From assembly GCF_013373865.1 (NCBI RefSeq), contig NC_050467.1:28728996-28792995 (forward strand): DNA of 64,000 nucleotides, written 5' to 3'. Origin of the DNA: Monomorium pharaonis (taxonomy: Eukaryota; Arthropoda; Insecta; Hymenoptera; Formicidae). Shown here piece after piece: positions 22,761-32,390 of the stretch (positions are counted from its first letter, which is position 1; each line of letters begins with the position of its first letter). The notes below the pieces were generated by a model that worked only from the letters and a program-made list of their open reading frames with translations, was not told the DNA's origin and did not search any database. A program made the translations under genes and the position numbers.

Positions 22761-22954
22761 TATTTTTTCCGTAGTTGCAAAATCCTTGAGCGATAATGAA
22801 GGGATACAATTGATAATTTGTATACAGATTTTTCCTTTAGTAAGTATAATAACCATTTGTGCATTATTATCATATCCCTCTGTATGTCCCTGTAAGATTA
22901 TCACCATCTCCTTATCTGACGTCGCCCGACTTTTTCTTATGAATATACCTGAAA

Positions 22955-22990
22955 ATTGTCGTGTACAAGCAAACGCCAACGTTGTTGTTA
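22955..22990 (+). other. palindrome spacer
   Basis: The 36-nt non-symmetric centre resembles transposase coding sequence near 24072-24100 (GTCGTGTACAAGCAAACGCC versus GTCGTGTACGAGCAAACGCC). The arm bases next to it (GACGTCGCCCGACTTTTTCT) also match 24040-24060. So a displaced piece of transposase 3' coding sequence sits at the junction. Confidence 0.7.
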
Positions 22991-23184
22991 TTTCAGGTAT
23001 ATTCATAAGAAAAAGTCGGGCGACGTCAGATAAGGAGATGGTGATAATCTTACAGGGACATACAGAGGGATATGATAATAATGCACAAATGGTTATTATA
23101 CTTACTAAAGGAAAAATCTGTATACAAATTATCAATTGTATCCCTTCATTATCGCTCAAGGATTTTGCAACTACGGAAAAAATA

Positions 23185-24249
23185 ATGCCAGACTATTCAC
23201 CCTCGGAGATCATTGATATTATTCTCATTCTTGGAGAATGTCATTTAAATTATCACGAAGCTTCGCGAGTTTACCGAGATCGGTATCCTGAAAGGGAAAG
23301 ACACCCCAATCCTGCTTTAATCCGAAACCTCGAACGAAGAGCTCGTGAAGGTGATCTCAAACGTAAAAGGAAAGATCATGTGTATGATGAAAATGACAAT
23401 CGTGTGGTCACGCTCCTGGCAGCAATTCATCTCAATCCTCATGTTAGTCAACGGATTTTGGCAAGGGAACTAGGTATTCCAAGATCAACAATTAGGAGGA
23501 TTATGAAGAAACTTAAATACCATCCCTACCACATAACGTTGACACAAGCTCTGAGTCAAAGGGATATGCAATTGCGTATCCAATTTTGTCAATGGGCACA
23601 ACAAATGATCAGAGCTGAACAAAATTTTTTCAATTTTGTCATGTTCTCTGATGAGTCGACATTTAAAAATAATGGTGAGCTAAATAGGCATAATTGTCAC
23701 TATTGGTCAGATGTTAATCCCCATTGGCATAGACCAATAGATAATCAGAATCGTTGGAGTATCAATGTTTGGTGCGGAATTGTGAATGGGTATTTGATTG
23801 GTCCCTATTTCTTTGACGGAAATGTCAACGGGGAAAACTTTCTGGCATTTCTTAGAGATGATTTACCACAATTACTTGAAAACGTTGACCTGCAAACACG
23901 CCAGAGGTTATGGATACAACTCGATGGCGCGCCACCTCACTATACAAGATATGTGAGAGATTACCTGAATGAAACGTATAATGACAGATGGATTGGACGA
24001 GGTGGCCCCGTCGCGTGGCCTGCACGATCTCCTGATCTGACGTCGCCCGACTTTTTCTTATGGGGATACCTGAAAAATGTCGTGTACGAGCAAACGCCTA
24101 CAACAAGAGAAAATATGATAGAAAGGATACGAGAAGCTTGCAGAAGAATAACGCGCGATATGTTACTCAAGACAGTAAGACATTTCCAAGATAGGTTGGC
24201 ATTATGTATCCAAGCCAATGGAGACAACTTCGAACAATTGATTCGATAA
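23185..24249 (+). CDS. DD41D mariner-like transposase, right copy
   Basis: Mirror image of the gene at 22760-21696 and identical over all 354 residues: HTH at about 84-116, catalytic D156, D247 and D289, 41-residue spacing between the last two, WPARSPDLTSPDFFLWGYLK in the usual mariner position. The two genes diverge from the palindrome centre, each reading toward its own TIR. Transcripts of the two would not overlap in sense, but run-on across the centre would give a 4-kb hairpin RNA. Full open frame begins at 22786; the same start argument applies. Confidence 0.85.
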   Translation: MPDYSPSEIIDIILILGECHLNYHEASRVYRDRYPERERHPNPALIRNLERRAREGDLKRKRKDHVYDENDNRVVTLLAAIHLNPHVSQRILARELGIPRSTIRRIMKKLKYHPYHITLTQALSQRDMQLRIQFCQWAQQMIRAEQNFFNFVMFSDESTFKNNGELNRHNCHYWSDVNPHWHRPIDNQNRWSINVWCGIVNGYLIGPYFFDGNVNGENFLAFLRDDLPQLLENVDLQTRQRLWIQLDGAPPHYTRYVRDYLNETYNDRWIGRGGPVAWPARSPDLTSPDFFLWGYLKNVVYEQTPTTRENMIERIREACRRITRDMLLKTVRHFQDRLALCIQANGDNFEQLIR

Positions 24250-24336
24250 ATCTTTATTGACTGGATCATTCTCGATTTTGCCTTCGGTGGCGGGATTCTT
24301 CTTGATCTTACTTTAGTTGACAGAACCATCAACGAT

Positions 24337-24762
24337 CTTGCCTTGACTGGCTGGATCCGTGTTCGTATCTTGCCTTGACTGGCTGGATCCGCGTTCGTAT
24401 CTTGCCTTGACTGGCTGGATCAGTGTTCGTATCTTGCCTTGACTGGCTGGATCCGCGTTCGTATCTTGCCTTGACTGGCTGGATCAGTGTTCGTATCTTG
24501 CCTTGACTGGCTGGATCCGCGTTCGTATCTTGCCTTGACTGGCTGGATCAGTGTTCGTATCTTGCCTTGACTGGCTGGATCAGTGTTCGTATCTTGCCTT
24601 GACTGGCTGGATCAGTGTTCGTATCTTGCCTTGACTGGCTGGATCAGTGTTCGTATCTTGCCTTGACTGGCTGGATCCGCGTTCGTATCTTGCCTTGACT
24701 GGCTGGATCCGCGTTCGTATCTTGCCTTGACTGGCTGGATCCGCGTTCGTATCTTGCCTTGA
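24337..24762 (-). repeat. 32-bp minisatellite, right arm
   Basis: Same unit and same variant order as the left array when read from the transposase outward: mixed, G A G A G A A A A G G G. An identical 13-unit code on both arms means the arms were copied very recently or are a technical fold-back. Confidence 0.9.
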
Positions 24763-25130
24763 TTAGTCGGAGCATGTAAAATAAGACTATCGGAAAGTGA
24801 ATATTTTAAGAGATATTTTGTATTTTTATCAAAATGTTACAACTTTCGAGCTTTATAACTCGAAAAGTACACAATGAAAATACATTTGACTGTAGTGTTT
24901 TGGAAAGCTCTCGAGGTCAGCTACAAGAATATGTAATAAAAAATAGGGGGTTCCATTTAAAAAAATTGAGGTGACCTTCACGTGACCCTCAAATGATTAT
25001 CCAAGGTCAAACCAATGGCACCATCTTATAGCCCCTTCGAAACCATGCAACACATGTCTGAACCATTTTTCGATATTTCGCTTAGTTTACGAGAAAATTG
25101 ACTGTATTTTTTAAAATGGCCCACCCTGTA

Positions 25131-25598
25131 TATTATAATATTTAGCCTCTCTTTATATAGTCATCTACAAAATACAAAAATCTAAATACAATCAATGTAA
25201 TATAATCAATGTCACGGTGCATTATATTCTTTTTATAAAATCCGTATATATTATTTAAGCACTGTTTGTATTTGATATTACCATGTCATTCAGCATCGAC
25301 ATCCTGCTTAATATTTTCCTTTGCTATGTCTCTCTTGTTCGGTGCGTTACAAAGCGTAACCACTCTGCAACTATGTTTCCGAATTTTCTCTCTGTACACA
25401 TGATATTATGTCTCCTTAAAAAAAAGAAGAAATAGTACAATTAATAAAATTATTATATTAAAATGTAGTAACTTGCAAGTTTAACACATTTATAAGATTG
25501 ATAACATATTTTTAATAATTTTTATTAAATGTAAGTTTAACATTCTGAAATTATTTTGTAATTCTTTTGAATTGACACTTGGATGGGTGACCGTTTTT
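25131..25598. other. AT-rich spacer
   Basis: Contains the sequence similar to the left flank (25168-25250) and otherwise nothing I recognise. Confidence 0.45.
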
Positions 25599-25864
25599 AC
25601 ACAGCACCGAAAGATTACAGAAAGCTATCAATGAAATCAACTTTTACGTAATATCAAGAATGTATCTGAAATACTTCTAAAAAGTTTCAAAAATATATAG
25701 AAAAATATTTTTGAAACTTTTTAGAAATATTTTTGATGCATTTCTGACATTACATGAAAGCGGCCATTTCGTCAATCTGAAATGTGTCTAAAATATTTTT
25801 TTGAAATATTTTATATTTTATTGACAGTTTTCTGAAAACTTTCTTAAATCTTTCGGTGCTGTGT
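25599..25864. mobile_element. foldback MITE (ACACAGCACCGAAAGATT ends)
   Basis: ACACAGCACCGAAAGATT at the left end is mirrored exactly at 25847-25864. Inner arms around a short loop (AAGTTTCAAAAATAT / ATATTTTTGAAACTT) add a second stem. 266 bp, no ORF. Confidence 0.75.
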
Positions 25865-25919
25865 GTGTTGTTAATAACGTTCATAATATTATTTCTAACG
25901 TTCATAATGTATCAAATAT

Positions 25920-26600
25920 TTTTCTGATGCGATACTTCGAAGCGTTACTCTGAAAAATTTCAAAGCAATGTCCTCGAGCGTTACTCCGGATGAATTTAAA
26001 TAGAGTTTTGTTACACAATAATCATGTGTGTACGTGCCAAGTCTTTTATATGCAAAATATAATTCGCCCTTATAAAAATGATATAGTGAGCAGCATTAAA
26101 TTGACCGGTAATTAAAATAATGATTTTAAATATAAAAATCATTATTGTTTGTCAAAATAAGTAATAATACTGGCTAATTACTGGCTTTTAATTATTTCTA
26201 CCTAATTTCATTATTACTGGCTTATAATTATTACTGACCAATTTAATACTGCCCAATATTATATTTTTTCAAGAGCGTTTAAAGTCAATAATATTCAAAT
26301 ATTGCAATGTAATTGTTATAAACGTTGAGATTAAAACAATCCTTCCGGTAATAATATAATAATCTTGTCTGGTCTCATTTTATCAGATAAAATATCTGAC
26401 GCTTAATATTGCTAGACGTCACAATACTTGGTGCCCAGGATTAAGAGAAGAACAATCGACGAGGTAAAAAGGGAATAAAATAACCATATGAATATGTAAG
26501 TATGGAATCATTTAATATAAAACGTTCAATTTCACGAAAATCTATACATGCAGTGTGCAAAAGGCAACAGAAAAATATAATATCTGAAATTCGAAATAAT
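25920..26600 (+). repeat. transposase leader, copy 2
   Basis: Direct repeat of 19740-20462. It runs into the transposase ATG at 26502 and the first ~30 codons, so copy 1 is a detached duplicate of the 5' end of this gene. Confidence 0.8.
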
Positions 26601-28738
26601 TTTCAATCTAAAAAATGTGTGAAAAGTAACGTAAAACAATTAGTTAATAATGTTCGTAATATTTCTAATGTTCAGAATGAATCAAATATTCCTGATTCTT
26701 TTAATGTACCTAATAATATTGTCAATAATACTAACAATGATAACAATGTTAAAAATAATGATAATAATATTAATAATGATATGAGTGATGTGAATAATAT
26801 TAACAATGATATGAATGATATTAACAATGAGAATAATGTGTGTATAAACGTTGAAGGTAACGGAATTCCTTCCGATAACGATACTTCAGATTCATCTTCC
26901 GTTAGTGTTTCCTCGAGTGAGCCATCATTTCGAGATAGATTGGCATCTTGTATCGTAGAAAATAATTTCACTCATGTGCAAGCGAATAATATTCTATCTC
27001 TTCTTCGAACACACCCGTCTTTTCATAATTTACCTAAAGATGTGAGAACACTTTTAAATACTCCGCGAGGTAAAGTTACTGTATACAAAATAGAACCAGG
27101 TGAATATTTACATTGTGATGTAGAAGTAGAGATTTGTAAAGTTCTTTCGCGCTTTCCAATGAGCTCCCTTCCCAATCAATTAGAGATAGATTTCAACACT
27201 GATGGTTGTTATTTAGATAGGTCGGGAAGTATTCACATTTGGCCAATTCAGTGTCGGCTAGTAAATATCGGGCATTTGAAACCAATAGTAGTGGGAATAT
27301 ATAAGGGTCCTACAAAACCGAATGATCAAAATTTATTTTTTGAAAAATTTGTCGCAGATTTTAAAAGAATATTAACTAACGGAGGTGTATCTTACCATGG
27401 TAAAAAATTAGCAATCCGTCTAAGATGTTTTATAGCTGATGCATCAGCTCGTGCTTTTATTCTAAACCATCGAGGCCATACATCTAGCCAACCATGTTCC
27501 AAATGTAAAATTTCCGGTATACGGTGTGAAGGTCATTATGTTTTCCACGGTGTTCGTCATTCTCTTCGTACAGATGAGGAATATTCCAGATGTATAGATG
27601 AGGATCATCACAGAGATGGCACGAGTCCATTGTCCATATTACCAATAGGGATGGTTTCACAAGTTCTGTTTGAATATATGCACCTCGTGTGTCTAGGAGT
27701 TGTTAAAAAATTATTGTCTGCATGGGTACACGGAAAATACTCACGATCATCAAAATTATCAGCAAGAGCTATTACTTGCATATCTACACAATTGAAGATA
27801 CTTACAGCTTATTGTCCATCCGATTTCGCTAGACGACCTAGATCACTCGATATGTGCGCAAAATATAAAGCGACAGAATTTCGCCAATTTATATTATATA
27901 CAGGTCCAGTCGTAACACATGGCATTCTAAAAAAGGAAGTGTACACAGATTTTTTACTTTTGCATGCAGCCATAAGAATTTTAGCTTCCACGTCGCCATC
28001 GGAAGCATATTTGAATTTTGCAGATTGTGCACTGTAAAAATTTGTTATTAGAGCAGAAAACATTTATGGTCCAACATTTAATTCTTATAATGTGCACGGT
28101 CTCATTCATCTTAATAATGACGTGCGACAATTAGGTCCTCTTGATTCATTTTCTGCTTTTCCATACGAAAACAACATGACAATGTTTAGGATATTGTGTA
28201 GAAAACCTGGTCTTTGTCTGCAACAAATTTCAAATAGAATGGCTGAAATGGAAGCGCATGAAGTTAATGATAATGACAATATTGATTCTACTTTGGAAGG
28301 AGCATTTATAAAGCACAGTTCAGGCCCTCTTCCACGCAATCTTAATTGTAATCCACCTCAGTATCGTAAAATTAAATTTCATGAAATGGAATGATACTTA
28401 CCGTAGACAAACGTGATAATTGTTGTCTTTTAAAGGATGGATCCATTTGTGTTATTGTCAATATTTTCATAGTTAACGATTCATATTATTTGGTAGTTAA
28501 AAAATTTTTACAAGTACACGACTTTTATAATATTGGTATTTCATCTTCTGCGTTAGACATCTTTAAATGTTCTGAATTAACTTCTCATACTTGTTCCATT
28601 CATATCAATAAAGTACGTGTAAAATGTTATAGAATGCCTTTTTGGAATCATACATTTAATAATGAGAGTAGTGATGACGAAAATTATACACAAACCTCTC
28701 AGTATATTGTAGCTGCTATTATACATAATAAAGATTAA
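26502..28738 (+). pseudogene. tnp2/CMC-like DDE transposase, nearly intact
   Basis: About 745 codons. The ATG at 26502 is followed by a basic segment, an Asn/Asp-rich low-complexity tract (residues ~60-120), a Ser-rich acidic patch, and a helical domain with LRTHPSFHNLPKDVRTLL. The catalytic region shows IDFNTDG (D234), FIADASARAF (D313), the zinc pair CSKC (C332, C335) and LFEYMHLVCLGVVK (E391). This matches the D-D-CxxC-E order of tnp2-like transposases, nuclear enzymes that mobilise TIR elements. It has one TAA at 28035-28037 and a frame change at 28390 where GAAATG and GAATG lie side by side. The rest of the C-terminus is open to 28738. Homologous to the decayed copy at 42-3091. The accessory gene at 29548 follows on the same strand. 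Confidence 0.7.
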
Positions 28739-28740
28739 AA

Positions 28741-29547
28741 TTCACCTATTATGTAATTGCAAGTAATTATTGCATATATTATAAAGTAGTGAATAAAAGA
28801 TTTGTGTGTATTATCTTTTACTTTTTAATTCTATTAGATATTTAATTTTGTAATTTTATTATTTTCAAAATGTTTAAATCTTTTCACTCTTGCAAATTAC
28901 TTTCTGCGTATAATAAATTATTGCGTAGAAAAGATTAGATGCTTTGCTATATTCTACAAGTATAATACATATAATCCTTATAAAAATATAATATATAATA
29001 TATAAATATAATAATATAATAATATACAAATATTTTTAATAATAATATAATATATAATATATAAATATAATAATATAATATAATATACAAATATCCTTAA
29101 TAATAATATAATATATAAAAAATATGCTATATAGGCAGTACTGTATTTGCTAGTAATGAATACTTACTTTAAGCATTTAAAACACTGTTAGTATTTTTAA
29201 TACTCAAAATAAATAATAATTGCTAACCAATTTGATACCGTCTAGTGTTATATTTTTTATTTAAAAAGGGTGACAAATATATATAATCTTTACTTTATGC
29301 ATTCTACCTTATATATAATTTTTATATAATTATTTCGATTATGTTTATATAATTTAATTGAAGAGCTTGGTAAAACAATAAATCAACAAGTTTTGTAACA
29401 AGGAAAGAAGTAAGCTCTAAAACTTTAAACTTTTTATTTTTATGGTAAAAAAGATAAGCTGTTTGTTGCGTACATTCATATAAACCTTTCAAAAAAAAAA
29501 AAATAGTTTATATAATTATGTAAATATACTTATGTAAATGTAGAAAG
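28741..29547. repeat. AT-rich intergenic region with tandem duplication
   Basis: About 28985-29115 contains two copies of a ~65-bp TATAATATATAA-rich unit. The rest is AT-rich without ORFs. It separates transposase and accessory gene and may hold the latter's promoter. Confidence 0.6.
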
Positions 29548-31066
29548 ATGTCCACATTAAATGAAAATCGTCTCAAACAACCCATTGTAAAACCATTGAG
29601 ATACCAGACTACCTCATCCGATGAAGCTCCGCGTAGAAAGAAGACGGGAAAAACTGGCGGACAAGAAAAAGATATTGATGCAACTATGGAAGAAGACATA
29701 AGGGAGTTAGGAGGAATTTTACAAGAAAATTCCTCGCTTATTAATAATAATAATAATAATATTCAAAATACTTCTGAAACACATTATAATTCTTATACAT
29801 ACACAGCACAAGCGCAAACATCCACTCAGGCACATCAAGTAGATAATCAGTACCCATCTGTACAAATATCATCTAATACGGAATCATACGCCATATTACC
29901 ATATTCTGTCACTCCTTACACACAACATAGATCTACGGCATTAGCTAGCTCAACATTTATACCGCCGAATGAACATCATGTTTTAAATCAATACAACAAG
30001 TTTCAGGTTCCTTACTCAAACGCAGGCGAATCAAGCCAGATTACAGAAAGATACAGAGCGCAACAAGAACAAATTGAAGATGAAACGGAGAGTCAGTAAG
30101 TTTAAGATTTATATAACATTAGTTGTAGGTCAAATTTTTTAAGAGTTAATTGGCTGCGCCATAATATAATAATATAATTAATAACATATAACAATTAAAT
30201 ATAACAATATAACAATATGTAAATAACAAATACAAATAACAAGTAAATAAATGTGTATATAAAATATAAATAAAAGACATTTAATACAAATAATATTACT
30301 AAAATAAAATAATAAAAATTACGAAAATCTTAACAACATATACTATCATTTAAAAATATTAGCTTTTTAAATACACATTTATTTTATTATTATTTATATA
30401 TTTATATATTTTATTATTATTAATATAAACATAATTTTGATAGCAAAACTCAAGAACGATTGGATCGCATAGAAACGGAATTGAGGTAAATTTTATATAT
30501 ATATATATACATGAGAATTTTGTTATATACATATTTAATTGTAAACTTATTTACAATTTATTCGCAGGAAATTAAATAATACTGTGGAACGGATTTTAAA
30601 ATGTGTACAAATAAAGGAAAACCGACGACGACCATTACAAAAACCGGCATGTATACCGATTTCGACAGAGATGGAGATGTAAACTTTTGAAACAGTTAAT
30701 GAGGATATATACGACCAAGTTGTAAGTCAATGGAAAAAAAACAATAATAATTATAACAGTAATAATAACAGTAAAACATAATAACTGCAAAACAATAATA
30801 ATAACAGTAATAATAAAAACAGTAAAAAACAGTAATAATAACAATAATAATAAATAACATAAAAGTAATTAGTATCGCGTAATAAACGATTATGTTGCAA
30901 CATAGGTGGAATATCTTGAATATGTGGGAGAATTCACCGTAAAGGAAGCAATCAATCTATCCTTCAAAGAAGTGATAAAGGATAGTCTAACGGTGGCGTA
31001 TACTTGGTTCGGATCTAAACAAGGACCACGACCCTTGTATAGGACTCGCATAATAATGGCAATTTA

Positions 31067-31305
31067 TGGTATGACTCTATGATTTACCTTATCATCTTTA
31101 AATATATATTTTCTTTAATATATCTCTACTTATCTAAAGCTATTTCTATTACAGTAAAACATTAATATCACAATTTTTTAAATGTTAATATATAAAAATT
31201 GTGATATTAATGTTTTACTGTAATAGAAATAGCTTTAGATAAGTAGAGATATATTAAAGAAAATATATATTTAAAGATGATAAGGTAAATCATAGAGTCA
31301 TACCA
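31067..31305. repeat. perfect-looking hairpin over a splice donor
   Basis: TGGTATGACTCTATG at 31067-31081 is mirrored at 31291-31305, and the 105-nt arms match almost throughout around an ATATATAA loop. The left arm starts at the exon 4 donor (G|GTATGA). A second, shorter hairpin follows to 31345. Confidence 0.85.
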
Positions 31306-31424
31306 CAATTTTTATATATTAACATATAAAAATTGTGATATATATTAATTTAATCAATATTTTATATATTAATAATTTAAAATAATAAATAACTAATTAA
31401 ATATTAAATGTACATATACCCGCA

Positions 31425-31454
31425 TACGCGCGCACGCACACACACGCACGCACG

Positions 31455-31509
<55 letters not shown>

Positions 31510-31518
31510 GCGCGCGCG

Positions 31519-31560
<42 letters not shown>
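31425..31560 (+). repeat. compound microsatellite (CA)n(CG)n(TA)n
   Basis: CACG-rich and (CA)n repeats, then a pure CG run (about 31495-31518), then (TA)n to 31558, within the last intron of the accessory gene. All three parts are alternating purine-pyrimidine. Confidence 0.9.
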
Positions 31561-31562
<2 letters not shown>

Positions 31563-31869
31563 TATACATTTCTATACACGCATGCACATTTTCGATATTT
31601 TTCGTAATATGTCTTTTTCTCCACTTACAGAAGCCGTTTGTAACAGTCGACATTTCAATAAACCGACTAGAGCAGAATTCCAAGCGTATGCGAGAGAGGC
31701 TTTGCGGTCAGCGAAACAAAGGCACAGGATGGCTACCCAACAAGTGCGACAGAATAGAGAACAAGGCAGAACAGCACGTGATTACTGGAATGACTGTAAC
31801 GAAAATGAAAATGAAGATCATTCAGATGTGGAGTCCAATATAGGTTCAAATGTTGAAGAGAAGAATTAA

Positions 31870-32151
31870 TTTAGGTAAGGTATCATCATATACAAAAAAT
31901 ATCAAGGGGATGTTGAAGACAGTCAGATTAAGTAGTAATTTTCACAAGATTTTTAAGATTTTTTTAAAATTTTGATATTTCTTCGTTTTTGATATAATGT
32001 TCAGTTTATGGAGTGATAGAAATATGTATACTTTAATTTTGGAAAAGAATTTTTGAAAAATGTATATATGAAATCGTGTTACAAAATTTTCATAATGCGA
32101 TTTTGTATTTCTTTTATAGATTTGAAAATTCTTCTCCAGAATTAAAGTATA
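31870..32151. other. 3' flank of accessory gene
   Basis: AT-rich. Contains inverted TTCTGGAGAAGAATTTTC-like and AATTTTGGAAAAGAATTT stretches forming a weak hairpin before the right TIR. Confidence 0.4.
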
Positions 32152-32390
32152 TACTCTGTACTATCGCATGCTTTTTATCCCATTAAGTTGCGATACTTGC
32201 CTCACGCCATGGATCATCGCAAACTCGGACAAATATTTTTCAATTTCGCATGCTCTCGCTTTGCCATACGCCATTTTGAAAAAAATTATTACGCAAAATT
32301 TTACTAAATCAATTCTTAAAGTAGACATTTAAAGCTTCAATTTCTTTTTTTTTAGAAACCTTTCTATCTTTAATACTCGCGTAGTTATCG

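Larger units (their letters stand above)
20817..25128. mobile_element. palindromic Tc1/mariner-like element with two transposases
   Basis: The ends CAGGGTGGGCCATTTTAAAA and their complement lie next to TA dinucleotides (20815-20816 and 25129-25130). The whole 4312 bp is an inverted repeat: position i pairs with 45945-i, with equal arm length and a 36-nt spacer (22955-22990). Each arm carries end sequence, a 32-bp minisatellite and a complete transposase reading outward. In a normal element of this family a single gene lies between two short TIRs. This looks like two elements fused at their 5' sides, or one element with giant TIRs. A fold-back assembly error must be excluded. Confidence 0.85.
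29548..31869 (+). pseudogene. DUF4806-like accessory gene, five exons
   Basis: Exons with AG/GT borders: 29548-30095, 30444-30485, 30568-30721, 30906-31068 and 31631-31869. The first encodes a polar N-terminal part (MSTLNENRLKQPIVK) and a Gln/Ser/Tyr-rich stretch. The second and third give a short helix (ERLDRIETELRKL). The last two encode a helical C-terminal domain with EAINLSFKEVIKDSL, YTWFGSK and KPTRAEFQAYAREALRSA, which resembles DUF4806-type domains found next to insect transposases. A TAA at 30680-30682 inside exon 3 breaks it. It lies downstream of the transposase inside the same long inverted repeats, so I infer a helper role such as DNA binding or targeting. Family call is tentative. 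Confidence 0.5.

Noticed and set aside
22786..23184. N-terminal 133-codon extension of the mariner-type transposase
   Set aside because: It is translated from the palindrome centre, differs between copies only at the spacer, and the family normally starts near MPDYSPSE at about 354 residues.
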